A DNA stretch of 39,681 nucleotides from an uncultured Clostridia bacterium. GTDB taxonomy: Bacteria; Bacillota; Clostridia; TANB77; CAG-508. Below the pieces are notes generated by a model. The model was not told where the DNA came from. It saw only the letters and a program-made list of their open reading frames with translations, and ran no database searches. Made by a program: the position numbers and the translations under genes. Below, in pieces: positions 7,521 through 16,976 of this stretch (its first letter is position 1; each line of letters starts with the position of its first letter). The stretch lies in the NCBI GenBank assembly GCA_944391885.1, contig CALXVE010000003.1, positions 1-39,681 on the forward strand. The letters run 5' to 3'.

Positions 7521-8816
7521 TTATCTTCCTATAGAATAATATTCCACTTCCGCCTTTTTCATTTCATCCAATTTATATATATTTCTACCATCATAAACTA
7601 AAGGCGTTTTCATTAATTTTTTATAAATTTCAGGTTTAATAGATTTTATTTCATTCCATTCCGTAAATATAAAACATACATTAGCATCATCTAGCGCCTC
7701 TTCCGGATTGCTTACATATATTATTTCATTTGGATATTTCTTTTTAAAATTTTCTATTCCAACAGGGTCATAAGCATATATTTTTGCCCCTTGCCTTAAT
7801 AATAGTTCAATATTATCCAAAGATGGTGCTTCTCTTAAATCATCAGTTCCAGGTTTAAAAGTTAATCCCAAAACAGCTACTTTTAATCCATTAAAGGTAA
7901 TAAGTCGCTCAGTTGCTTTTTTATATAATCTTGTTTTTTGAATAGCATTTACATCCACAGCTGCTTCTACAGTTTTTAATGTATATCCATATTGCTTTGC
8001 CAAATATTTTAAAGCTTTAGTATCTTTAGGAAAGCAACTTCCGCCATAACCTATACCAGCTCTTAAAAAGTTTGAACCTATCCTATCATCATATTTCATT
8101 CCTTCTGCAACATCTTCTATGTTAGCTCCTACTAGTTCGCAGAGATTCGCAATGTCATTCATATAAGAAATTTTTAGTGCCAAAAAATCATTTGAAGCAT
8201 ATTTAATCATTTCTGCACTTCTTCTATTTACAGAAACTATTGGTAAGTTAAACGGTTTATATATTTCTATTAATTTTTTCTCTGCTTCTTTGCTTTCTGT
8301 TCCTATAACTATTCTTTTAGCTTGTAAAGTATCTTTTACAGCGGTACCTTGTGCCAGAAATTCAGGATTACTTGCCACTTCTACTTTTATACTTTTATTT
8401 ACTAATGAGTCTTTTATAAATTGTTCTACTTTATCATTTGTTCCTATTGGAACTGTAGATTTTACAACTACTAAACAATCATGTTCTATTGACTCTGCAA
8501 TTTGTCTAGAAACATTTGCTACATAACTCAAGTTAGCAGAACCATCTGGTTGTTCTGGAGTTCCTACCCCTATAAATATTGCATCCGCATTTTTATAGGC
8601 CATTTTATAATCTGTAGTATAGTCTATTCTCCCTTCTTTATAGTTTTTTTGCATCAATTTTTCTAAATCTTGTTCATAAATTGGCGATTTTCCGCCTTTC
8701 ATCATTTCTACTTTGTTTTCGTCAACGTCAACACATATTACATTATGTCCTTTTTCTGCAAAGCATACTCCTGCAACTAATCCTACATATCCTGTACCTG
8801 CTACTGCTATTTTCAT
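7521..8816 (-). CDS. ugd: UDP-glucose 6-dehydrogenase
   Basis: A 431-residue cytosolic enzyme that oxidises UDP-glucose to UDP-glucuronate with two NAD+. The N-terminal NAD-binding motif is GTGYVGLVAG (residues 7-16). The catalytic cysteine is C261 in GYGGSCFPKDTKAL, and the C-terminal UDP-binding half has VAVLGLTFKPGTDDLREAPS. Full length for the family, with AGGAGG ten bases before the ATG. It lies between the epimerase and LCP genes and supplies uronic-acid precursor for the polymer. Confidence 0.95.
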   Translation of the reverse strand: MKIAVAGTGYVGLVAGVCFAEKGHNVICVDVDENKVEMMKGGKSPIYEQDLEKLMQKNYKEGRIDYTTDYKMAYKNADAIFIGVGTPEQPDGSANLSYVANVSRQIAESIEHDCLVVVKSTVPIGTNDKVEQFIKDSLVNKSIKVEVASNPEFLAQGTAVKDTLQAKRIVIGTESKEAEKKLIEIYKPFNLPIVSVNRRSAEMIKYASNDFLALKISYMNDIANLCELVGANIEDVAEGMKYDDRIGSNFLRAGIGYGGSCFPKDTKALKYLAKQYGYTLKTVEAAVDVNAIQKTRLYKKATERLITFNGLKVAVLGLTFKPGTDDLREAPSLDNIELLLRQGAKIYAYDPVGIENFKKKYPNEIIYVSNPEEALDDANVCFIFTEWNEIKSIKPEIYKKLMKTPLVYDGRNIYKLDEMKKAEVEYYSIGR

Positions 8817-8837
8817 TTTTACAAATCCTCCTAATTT

Positions 8838-9812
8838 TTATAAATATAATTCTTTATTTATTTTATACCATTTTACAAAATTTTCAATACCTTTTCTAAA
8901 AGAAATACTAGGATTGTATCCTATTAATTTTTTTGCCTTTGAAACATCTGCATATGTTCTTTCCACATCACCTGGTTGCATAGGTAACTGCTTTATTTTA
9001 GGTTTAACATTTAATGTTTCTCCTATAGTATTAATCATTTCTTTTAAAGATGTTGGAGAAGAGTTTCCTATATTTAAAATTTCATAAACATTATTATTAT
9101 TTATAACATAATTACAAGATTTAATTACTCCGTCAACAATGTCATCTATATATGTGTAATCTCTTGATGTTGTGCCATCTCCAAACATAGGTATTTCTTC
9201 ATCTTCTAACATAAGTCTAGTAAATTTATTTATTGCTAAGTCAGGTCTTTGTTTTGGTCCATAAACTGTAAAAAATCTAAGCATCATAATATTCATATTA
9301 TATAACTTATGATATACATGTGCCATAACTTCATTTGCTTTTTTAGTTGCAGCATATGGACTAATTGCAAAATCTACTACCATATCTTCTTTAAAAGGTA
9401 CTTCTTTGCAATTTCCATATACGCTACTAGAAGAAGCAAATACACCATTTTTTATTCCGTGTAACTTCATTTCTTCTAAAATATTTTGAGTTCCCATACA
9501 ATTTACTTCTTGATATAGTACTGGATTTTCTATTGATGGTCTTACACCTGCCATAGCTGCTAAATGTATTACTACGTCAATATTATTTTCATCAAATATT
9601 TTTTTTATGGCTTGTCTATCTCTAATGTCATTTCTATATAATTTATAATTAATATTTGTTATACAGTTTTTAATATTATTTTCTTTTATTCTTTCATCAT
9701 AAAAGTCACAAAAGTTATCTATTGTTACAACTTTATTTTTCTCTTGCAATAATTTTTCAGCTAAGCTCGAACCTATAAAGCCAGCTCCACCTGTAATAAA
9801 ATATGTTTTCAT
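8838..9812 (-). CDS. NAD-dependent epimerase, probably UDP-glucuronate 4-epimerase
   Basis: An extended short-chain dehydrogenase/reductase of 324 residues. The NAD site is ITGGAGFIGSSLAE (residues 6-19). The catalytic motif is SSSVYG (128-133), with YAATK (Y153, K157). The start is ATG 9812: it overlaps the stop of the acyltransferase as ATGA and has AAGGTGGG at a suitable distance. An upstream in-frame GTG would lie inside that ribosome binding site. The MAGVRPSIENP and FTVYGPKQRPDLAINKF segments are typical of UDP-glucuronate 4-epimerases, and the adjacent ugd makes the substrate. The product would be UDP-galacturonate. Another 4-epimerase specificity remains possible. Confidence 0.85.
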   Translation of the reverse strand: MKTYFITGGAGFIGSSLAEKLLQEKNKVVTIDNFCDFYDERIKENNIKNCITNINYKLYRNDIRDRQAIKKIFDENNIDVVIHLAAMAGVRPSIENPVLYQEVNCMGTQNILEEMKLHGIKNGVFASSSSVYGNCKEVPFKEDMVVDFAISPYAATKKANEVMAHVYHKLYNMNIMMLRFFTVYGPKQRPDLAINKFTRLMLEDEEIPMFGDGTTSRDYTYIDDIVDGVIKSCNYVINNNNVYEILNIGNSSPTSLKEMINTIGETLNVKPKIKQLPMQPGDVERTYADVSKAKKLIGYNPSISFRKGIENFVKWYKINKELYL

Positions 9813-10897
9813 TTTATAGTTTCCCACCTTTCATAAATTTTAATCTTTTTAATATTTTCAGTACATTTATCATAAAATTTGTAAATTATAGGTAATATAT
9901 TTTTTTCAATTATATAAATTCTAAGTAATTCTATTATAAGGCAAATAATATATGTAACAGTAAAGCTAACAAGTATATGTAAAATCAAATATGTGCTATG
10001 GTAAAAATTATTATTATCAAATAAGTATTGCCATAAGAAAGGTCTTACAAATTTATTCTCATGTATTAAGTATACACCAAGTGTTGCACTAGAGAAAATA
10101 TTTATATAATTATTTTTAAATTTTAAACTTCTAAATAATTCAAATAAGGATATTGAACAAATTAATATTGGCAGTGAATTCAACTCTGCAAAATAGTTCA
10201 TATAGCCTATCATTGAATTATTTCTAGATATAATATATTCTAGTAGCACTTGGGTTATCATAATAAAAGTAAAACTTATTACAAATATTGTTCCATTATG
10301 ATTAATTTTTTTATCTTTAAAATATAATCCAATATATCCACCTAATATGTACAAAAATATAAGTACAAATAAATTTGTTAATCCCATATTTGTTTGAAAT
10401 ACTGTTGGTATTATATATGCCATAAACACTAAAATAACTATTAATTTTTTAAATTCTACTTTTGTAAGATTAAGCAACATTTTATTAATATATGGGCTTA
10501 GAATATATATAATGCAATAGCATGTTATAAACCAATATTCTGAAAATATAATAGGAAAGCACATTTTTATAAATTCTTTTATTCCTATCCATCCATTTAT
10601 TATAATATCTACAGTTCCAAAAAGTATTGAATAAAACAAAACTTGTAATACTAATTTAATTAACTTTTTTATTTTAAATGTAGATGTTATTCCAAAATAT
10701 CCAGATATTAATATAAATATAGATACTCCAATTTTGCCACCTATTATAAAGAAGTCTAATACAGGATTATTAAAAGAAACTCCATATTCTTTATTTATCC
10801 AATTACCATGAACGCAATAATGATGTACTATAATCATTAAAATACTTATTATTCTTAACAGTTCAAAATTAGAGTCTCTTTTATTTTCTGTGTTCAT
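9809..10897 (-). CDS. Acyltransferase 3 family integral membrane O-acyltransferase
   Basis: A 362-residue protein with about ten membrane segments of the acyltransferase 3 family (PF01757). The N-terminus RDSNFELLRIISILMIIVHH carries the conserved arginine and histidine of the active site, and GVYLIHE near residue 273 is the usual C-terminal motif. Such proteins move acetyl or another acyl group across the membrane onto surface sugars. It is coupled to the epimerase gene by an ATGA overlap. The acyl donor and the sugar cannot be told from sequence. Confidence 0.85.
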   Translation of the reverse strand: MNTENKRDSNFELLRIISILMIIVHHYCVHGNWINKEYGVSFNNPVLDFFIIGGKIGVSIFILISGYFGITSTFKIKKLIKLVLQVLFYSILFGTVDIIINGWIGIKEFIKMCFPIIFSEYWFITCYCIIYILSPYINKMLLNLTKVEFKKLIVILVFMAYIIPTVFQTNMGLTNLFVLIFLYILGGYIGLYFKDKKINHNGTIFVISFTFIMITQVLLEYIISRNNSMIGYMNYFAELNSLPILICSISLFELFRSLKFKNNYINIFSSATLGVYLIHENKFVRPFLWQYLFDNNNFYHSTYLILHILVSFTVTYIICLIIELLRIYIIEKNILPIIYKFYDKCTENIKKIKIYERWETIK

Positions 10898-10930
10898 ATG
10901 TTTCTCCTTTATTATAAAACATTTACCCCC

Positions 10931-12307
10931 TTATTTTTGTGTATCTTCTTTTTCTAAATAATCTTTCCATCCGTCTGTTGCTTTAAAGTGTTTATTGTAT
11001 TTTTTTATATCTTTAACAATTCCATTTTCATCAAGTACATTAAAATCAATACTATTAGATATTTTTAATTTTTGCAATTTATATCCATTTTCTATATATT
11101 TAATTTTACTTGGAGAAAATCCCATTATTTGTGTAATAATATGGTCGTTATTTAGTGAGTTAAATCCTGCAACTATAAGTCCAACCTTTTTGTCACTAGG
11201 TAATAATGGTCCTTCTTTTTCTCCTGATACTATCATATCAGCAACATTAAATATTTTTCTTTGAACATTATCTGTTAAAATTCCCTTTTTATCAGTGTAA
11301 ACAATTAATTTATTTAAATCTAATATTGTTCTCCATATAGTATCATTCCCATACCAAGAACCTTCTCTAAATCTTCCTTTGTTAGTCTTTCCTAGAATGA
11401 ATGACACACATTTTCTTATCAAATTAATAAACTTGTTGTGTTTGTACGTATATTTAGATAACCATGAATAAATATTTTTTAGAAAATTGTTTTCTGGGAA
11501 TTCATCTCCATTTTTATTTGGTCCTCCTGTTCTATGGTGAGGCAAGCATTCTTTATTTCCGTTAATTCCAACAAAATTTTTCATACAAGCTGTTATTCCT
11601 GCTTTTCTATGTGTTTTAGGTTTTGGCATATTAATTATAACATCAGAGTTTAATACATCACAAGGTATAATATACTCATGTGTTTTTCCCGTGTGATGAG
11701 CATTCATTAGCTTTAAATCATAATTTGTAATTGAATACTCCTTGTTCATATTGTTTAACTCTGAAAAAGAGCTATTTTCATTTAATTTCACAGTTACACA
11801 CATTATACTTTCATTTTGATTTTTTCTGAAATCTATTAGTTTAATATTTTTATAAATATGTTTATACAAGTTTATGTTTTTTTCTAAATCATTAATTAGT
11901 TTTAGCTGTTCAAAATCACAGTCTTGAACAGGAGCATCTCCTACAATAATACTACCTGTCCCTTTTAATGCAAGTATAGTATAATCAATAACTGGTCTAA
12001 TTAATGAAAAATTAGTAATCATGCAGTCTATAGTTCCTACATTATTTTTATGCATAACTAAGTTTGGTTTTATTAGTACATTGTTTTCTACACATATAAA
12101 TTCTTTAAATGGATTCCATTTATTTGTGCCTATATTTTTTTCATCTAATTTCATATTGATTAGTAATTGGCGAAAATCATCGTAAATAGTTTTATCACTT
12201 TTAATATTTATATTTATATCTTTTAGTTCTTCATAAAGTTCACTAGGATTAAATTCTTCATTTTTGTAATTATCTACTGTATTTTTTATATATACATCGT
12301 TATTCAT
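10931..12307 (-). CDS. DUF362 domain protein in polysaccharide operon
   Basis: A 458-residue protein with the DUF362 (PF04015) features VLIKPNLVMHKN, SIIVGDAPVQDCDFEQL, DVIINMPKPKTHRKAGITA and CMKNFVGINGNKECLPHH. The HRKAGITACMKNFVGI segment is the family core. There is no signal peptide or membrane segment, and no added ferredoxin-like CxxCxxC cluster is visible. The function of DUF362 is not established. Its first codons overlap the flippase gene by 8 bases, and it sits before the acyltransferase, so a role in making or modifying the repeat unit is likely but inferred only from position. GGGAG lies 11 bases before the ATG. Confidence 0.8.
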   Translation of the reverse strand: MNNDVYIKNTVDNYKNEEFNPSELYEELKDININIKSDKTIYDDFRQLLINMKLDEKNIGTNKWNPFKEFICVENNVLIKPNLVMHKNNVGTIDCMITNFSLIRPVIDYTILALKGTGSIIVGDAPVQDCDFEQLKLINDLEKNINLYKHIYKNIKLIDFRKNQNESIMCVTVKLNENSSFSELNNMNKEYSITNYDLKLMNAHHTGKTHEYIIPCDVLNSDVIINMPKPKTHRKAGITACMKNFVGINGNKECLPHHRTGGPNKNGDEFPENNFLKNIYSWLSKYTYKHNKFINLIRKCVSFILGKTNKGRFREGSWYGNDTIWRTILDLNKLIVYTDKKGILTDNVQRKIFNVADMIVSGEKEGPLLPSDKKVGLIVAGFNSLNNDHIITQIMGFSPSKIKYIENGYKLQKLKISNSIDFNVLDENGIVKDIKKYNKHFKATDGWKDYLEKEDTQK

Positions 12308-13808
12308 GCTTTTTTGTTCTCCCTCTTACATAAGCTATAAGCTCTTTTACTTCTTTGTTATAAATCAAATAATTTCCTATAGATATAATTATCATTGCAA
12401 TTACAGCTGTAAAGATTGCATTCTTTATCCAACTTAAATATGTAATTTCTAAATTAGATTGTAATAAATTAGCTATAAGAAAGATTATGACAATTTCTAC
12501 TAACATTGTAGTAACTTTTTTTATTATTTCAAAAATTTTTCTTTTTATTATTTTCTTTGAAGAATAAATAATAAATTCACAAGTTCTAATTGCTGAAGCA
12601 ATAAGAGTTCCTATAGCTACACCAATCATACCATAATTTTGTACTAAAATTATAGATATTATTACATTTAATGTTGCTTCTATCCACGCACCTTTTTCTG
12701 TTTGTTTAAAATGTCCTGCAGATAAAATTATATTTGTGTATGGTATTCTTATAGCCATTGTAAGTTGTGCTAGTATCATTATATATGCAAACATTGGTCT
12801 TATATAGTTTACATCTGTTATACCTTTGGTATATACTTTAACAAATGGTATCTCTAAAGCAAATGTACAGGCAAATAAAAATGTTACTATAGAAAAATAA
12901 AAAAATTCGTACAATTTCAAATTTTTGTTTAATTTTACTCTATCATTCTTAGCTTGCATTTTTCCAAACCATGCATCAATTCCACTTGAAAGAGAAATAC
13001 ATAAATCTTTTATACTATTTATTACTAGCATATACACAGAATAAACTGACACTTCTAATGAATTTGCAAATACTGTTAATACTGCTATATCTACTGAATT
13101 ATGTATGATTGCAGCAATATGCTGTGAAAATCCAGCCCATTTATTTTGTAGCACATTTTTTTCTTTGACTTTTGCTAGTTTTATATCAAATTTCTTTTTA
13201 ACATAGAAACTTAAAAACAATGGTGAAATTACAAATATAATAGAACTTGCTAATTTAACAATTTGAATACTACAATTATTAAGTACTAAGATTACTATTG
13301 CAATAGTATTTAATATTTTAGATACTATTTTAACAACTGAAACTACATAATTTTTTTGGAGAGATTGTAAATAGATGCTGTATGTCATTCCAAAAAAATA
13401 CTCAAAGAATATGCTAATTGCTATAATAATAACTAATGACAATGTATAAGTATAACTGTATTGTTCACTATAAAATTTAGGAAAAGCAATACATAATATA
13501 ATTATGTAAAATATAAAAACAATAGCTATTGTTCTAAAAAATCTTTCAGCTGACTTTAATATTTCTTCAATTTTCTTTTTTTCAAAATTAACTATTGGTT
13601 TATATAGTGCAGCCTTTACAACAGGAGCTATTCCAGCTTCTAAGAGTGTAATATAGCCTAAAAATTGAGTTATTGAAGCTATCATTCCATTAACATTAGA
13701 TCCATACGAAGAAATAATAAGTCTAGGAGCTATAAAACCGCATATTATAGTTATAATCTGTTGTAAAATAGAAAATGTTATATTTTTTATAACATCGTTA
13801 TTTCTCAT
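12300..13808 (-). CDS. Wzx-like polysaccharide flippase
   Basis: A 502-residue protein with about 12-14 membrane segments of the MOP/MATE-like polysaccharide export family. The start (FSILQQIITIICGFIAPRLI, then SSYGSNVNGMIASITQFLGY) is typical of Wzx/RfbX proteins. It would move undecaprenyl-linked repeat units from the inner to the outer face of the membrane, before the EpsG-like polymerase acts. It overlaps the TupA-like gene upstream by 11 bases and the DUF362 gene downstream by 8 bases, so translation is probably coupled throughout. Confidence 0.88.
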   Translation of the reverse strand: MRNNDVIKNITFSILQQIITIICGFIAPRLIISSYGSNVNGMIASITQFLGYITLLEAGIAPVVKAALYKPIVNFEKKKIEEILKSAERFFRTIAIVFIFYIIILCIAFPKFYSEQYSYTYTLSLVIIIAISIFFEYFFGMTYSIYLQSLQKNYVVSVVKIVSKILNTIAIVILVLNNCSIQIVKLASSIIFVISPLFLSFYVKKKFDIKLAKVKEKNVLQNKWAGFSQHIAAIIHNSVDIAVLTVFANSLEVSVYSVYMLVINSIKDLCISLSSGIDAWFGKMQAKNDRVKLNKNLKLYEFFYFSIVTFLFACTFALEIPFVKVYTKGITDVNYIRPMFAYIMILAQLTMAIRIPYTNIILSAGHFKQTEKGAWIEATLNVIISIILVQNYGMIGVAIGTLIASAIRTCEFIIYSSKKIIKRKIFEIIKKVTTMLVEIVIIFLIANLLQSNLEITYLSWIKNAIFTAVIAMIIISIGNYLIYNKEVKELIAYVRGRTKKHE

Positions 13809-14688
13809 TTTTATTCCTTTCAGGAAGTTCTATCCAGCTTCCCAACAAATAGTCATATTCTTCTGGAGTAAATTCTTCTGTTCCATTTCCAGGAAAAAAT
13901 GTAATTTCTCCAAAATAAATCTTTCCATTTACCTCATAAAAATCAATTCTTACAAAAGGTAAATTTTTAGATAGTTTTTCAGAAAGTTCTATCATTTTTG
14001 TATAGTTTTCTGGTTTTGCTATATTTTTTTTAGAATATGGATAGTGTCTTTCAAATGGCATTTTATTCCAATCTAAATCAAAAAAAGTAACTTTTAAACC
14101 TTCTTTACTTCTTCTTTCGCTACAAACAAAAGAACATTTTACTTTTCCATTAAAACACATAAATTTGTAGTCATTTAAATCTTCATTTTTATGATCATCT
14201 ATATATTCTTCTATAATAATTCTTGGCTTTACATCTTTATATGGCCATTCTCTGCCTACATAAAAAAAATTATTTTTTAAATTTTTATTTATTTTTTCTC
14301 TTGCAGAATTAATATCTAACTTAGTTTTGTCTTTACATATAACTACTCCGCCAGAGTCATGTGTACATTTTATAACAAACTGATTTGGTAATTTGTTAAA
14401 ATCAATTTCATTAAAAGATGAATATATACCTAATGTTGGTATTAAATATTCTTCTCCTATTGTTTCTGCTATATATTTCTTAACTTCGTATTTGTCTACC
14501 ATCATTGTATATATAGGATTTCTATTATATAATTTTAACCACTGTAATTTTTCATTAAATGTTTGAGGATTTTTTAGATTTACTTTTCTATCCATTATAC
14601 AATAATACATTAATTTAATATATGCTTCGTCTGATAACCAATCAAAGAAGTGACGTCTAGCCAATCCTTTAAATATTCTACTTTTCAT
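13798..14688 (-). CDS. TupA-like ATP-grasp ligase
   Basis: A 296-residue protein of the ATPgrasp_TupA family (PF14305). Recognisable blocks are KNPQTFNEKLQWLKLYNRNP, MVDKYEVKKYI, FVIKCTHDSGGVVICKD (nucleotide-binding strand) and PRIIIEEYIDD. The C-terminal metal-binding part contains PFVRIDFYEVNGKIYFGEIT. TupA is named for teichuronopeptide synthesis in alkaliphilic bacilli, where an amino-acid polymer is linked to polyglucuronic acid. ATP-grasp enzymes of this kind form amide bonds through acyl phosphates. With ugd and a uronate epimerase in the same operon, amidation of a uronic acid carboxyl is the natural guess; the true substrate is unknown. Confidence 0.85.
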   Translation of the reverse strand: MKSRIFKGLARRHFFDWLSDEAYIKLMYYCIMDRKVNLKNPQTFNEKLQWLKLYNRNPIYTMMVDKYEVKKYIAETIGEEYLIPTLGIYSSFNEIDFNKLPNQFVIKCTHDSGGVVICKDKTKLDINSAREKINKNLKNNFFYVGREWPYKDVKPRIIIEEYIDDHKNEDLNDYKFMCFNGKVKCSFVCSERRSKEGLKVTFFDLDWNKMPFERHYPYSKKNIAKPENYTKMIELSEKLSKNLPFVRIDFYEVNGKIYFGEITFFPGNGTEEFTPEEYDYLLGSWIELPERNKNEK

Positions 14689-15778
14689 TTAATCCTCCAA
14701 TAATTTCCTTAAAGTATTTTAAATATTTACCATATATCTTGTCTATAGAATGCGTTTCATTTATTTTTTTACTATTTTCAGATATAAAATTTCTTAATTT
14801 TTCGTCATTTATAAGTAATTCTAACTTGTTTGTTATATCATTAATATCATCTACAGCCACCAAATATCCATTTTCACCGCTATTAATTAATTCTGATGGT
14901 CCCATATCACAATCTGTAGAAATAGACGGTATTCCAAGAGCCATTGCTTCAATAAGTGCATTTGGCATTCCTTCAAATCTAGAGGTAAGTACAAAAATTT
15001 TTGATTGTGCTACTTTTAGAATTGCTTTTTCATCATTTCCTGGTAAAAATACATTTTTCTGTAAGTTCAATTTACTAATTAGTTTCTCTAAATCTTTTCT
15101 CTTTGATCCTTCTCCATATATAATAAGTTTATAATCCGGATAAGATCTTGCTATAGGTTCAAAAGCTTTAATCATAATATCTTGTGCCTTTTGTTCTTCT
15201 AATCTTCCCATACTAGAAATAACATTTTTTGTCATTAACGTGGATGTGTCAACTTCATTTAACATAGGATTACTAACCGCATTATGAATAACTATACTTT
15301 TTTTCTGAACTTTTTTTGAATAGCATTTTTTAGCTTTTTCTGTTTGAAATATAAATCCATCACATTTTGTACTTGAAAATTTGTTTAAAATTTCTTTTAT
15401 TCCTTTTCTGTCTTTAGATTTAGGGTTGCATCTTTCAGAAGATACTACTTTCACTTTTCTATTACCAAAAAATTTATATAGTAAAGCGTATATATTAGTT
15501 ACGCAAAACATAGTAAATATTAAATCTGGTTTTATTTCATTTAGAGTATCAAATAAAAAGCTTATTCTTTGTTTTATTCCTTTGTACTTTCCGGTTCTTT
15601 TACAATCTTTATTATTTATAAAATGCACACTTGTCTCTATAAAATAGCTTGATTCATTTTTATCAAAACTAATAAGATATGTTTCAACATCATGTTTTGA
15701 AAGATATGATGCTAGAGTAGTTGCTACTCTTTCTGCTCCTCCCATAGTTAAAGAGCCCATTAAGATTACAATCTTCAT
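14678..15778 (-). CDS. GT4 family glycosyltransferase
   Basis: A 366-residue GT-B fold enzyme. The N-terminal VILMGSLTMGGAERVATTLA (residues 3-22) binds acceptor and the C-terminal half binds the nucleotide sugar. The nucleotide-binding blocks are ISSMGRLEEQKAQDIMIKAF and SRFEGMPNALIEAMALGIPS, the latter holding the EX7E motif. Typical family length. It transfers a sugar from an activated donor to the lipid-linked repeat unit on the cytosolic side. The specific sugar cannot be told. It overlaps the TupA-like gene by 11 bases. Confidence 0.9.
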   Translation of the reverse strand: MKIVILMGSLTMGGAERVATTLASYLSKHDVETYLISFDKNESSYFIETSVHFINNKDCKRTGKYKGIKQRISFLFDTLNEIKPDLIFTMFCVTNIYALLYKFFGNRKVKVVSSERCNPKSKDRKGIKEILNKFSSTKCDGFIFQTEKAKKCYSKKVQKKSIVIHNAVSNPMLNEVDTSTLMTKNVISSMGRLEEQKAQDIMIKAFEPIARSYPDYKLIIYGEGSKRKDLEKLISKLNLQKNVFLPGNDEKAILKVAQSKIFVLTSRFEGMPNALIEAMALGIPSISTDCDMGPSELINSGENGYLVAVDDINDITNKLELLINDEKLRNFISENSKKINETHSIDKIYGKYLKYFKEIIGGLNEK

Positions 15779-15797
15779 TTTAATATTCCTCTCAAAA

Positions 15798-16961
15798 TTA
15801 CATAAATAAAGTATTATAATATGGCATTAAAGCATAGCCGTTCCACATTCTATATACTCTAAATATAAACCATAAAATAATTCCTAAAAATATTAATATT
15901 CTGCATAAAGTTTTATATTTTTTAGGTATATAATTCAAATACAATTCACAAATATCTGAACTTAATACATATATAGGTAGTTCAAAGAACAGTAATACTC
16001 TACTAGCACCATTTAATAAAATAAATATTGGTAATATAATAATTAGAAAAGACATCATTTTATAATATCCAAAATGTCCGCAATCTTCTAAATATTTTAT
16101 TGTATTTTTATTAAATATCATAGTTAAGTAGATTGCTATGTATGGAATATATCCCCAAAGAGATACTTGAATTTTATCCATATATCCACTAAATCCAGTA
16201 TTTCTAATTAAATATTTTAATATTGGTAAAGCAATTATGGTAAATGTTATACTTGCTATGTTTAGTATAATCATCTTTTTTTTATCTTTTAATATTTTAT
16301 TAGGAAACACTTTATAAAATATTATTAATAAAAATAAAATTATAGCTATATAATGGTTTAAATATGCAAGTACTGCAAACAATATACTGTACTTATATTT
16401 GTTATTATTTAATAGGCTAATAGATACAAATCCTAATGTAGCTGAAACACAATTTCTAATTATATTTAAGCTTTTAAGAAGTGGTAAAAATGCTAAAATT
16501 AACCATAAGCATTTATTTTCATCATTAATTTCTTTTTCAACATAGTATATATAGCTTATTATAATTACCGAATGCATTACAACAAGAAATGTAAAGAAAT
16601 TTCCACCAAATAACTTTATAAAATACATTGTATTATAAAATAAATATTCAAAACCATTGAATGTAAGCATTTCTTTAATTTTAAAATGCACATATCCAAG
16701 GTTTTCAAAATAATTTATATAATTATAGGTATCAGCACCACCGATTCCTTCTTGAATTAATCTAAAACAAGAAAATAAAATATAAATAATATATATTAAA
16801 ACATAATATATGTATTTTTGAGAAAAGTAAATTTTCCCCAATTTTATTTTTTTATCATTTTTCTTAGATTTTACTGCTTTCCTAAATAGTAAGGCTATTA
16901 GTATTGCTAAAACGATAAATATTCCTAATGAAGTCCAACTCCATCCTTTAGTAATCTCCAT
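15798..16961 (-). CDS. EpsG-like polysaccharide polymerase
   Basis: A 387-residue protein with about ten membrane segments of the EpsG family (PF14897). Characteristic points are the YIIYILFSCFRLIQEGIGGA segment near residues 57-76, then DTYNYINYF, and a long hydrophobic remainder. EpsG-like proteins act as Wzy-type polymerases joining repeat units on the outer face. It is the only polymerase candidate in the operon and lies between two GT4 genes. AGGAAAG-like sequence lies before the ATG. Confidence 0.82.
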   Translation of the reverse strand: MEITKGWSWTSLGIFIVLAILIALLFRKAVKSKKNDKKIKLGKIYFSQKYIYYVLIYIIYILFSCFRLIQEGIGGADTYNYINYFENLGYVHFKIKEMLTFNGFEYLFYNTMYFIKLFGGNFFTFLVVMHSVIIISYIYYVEKEINDENKCLWLILAFLPLLKSLNIIRNCVSATLGFVSISLLNNNKYKYSILFAVLAYLNHYIAIILFLLIIFYKVFPNKILKDKKKMIILNIASITFTIIALPILKYLIRNTGFSGYMDKIQVSLWGYIPYIAIYLTMIFNKNTIKYLEDCGHFGYYKMMSFLIIILPIFILLNGASRVLLFFELPIYVLSSDICELYLNYIPKKYKTLCRILIFLGIILWFIFRVYRMWNGYALMPYYNTLFM

Positions 16962-16976
16962 TCTTTCCTCCGTAAA

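Noticed and set aside
9812..9827. GTG 9827 as start of the uronate epimerase
   Set aside because: The GTG is part of the AAGGTGGG ribosome binding site of ATG 9812, and the ATGA overlap supports the latter.
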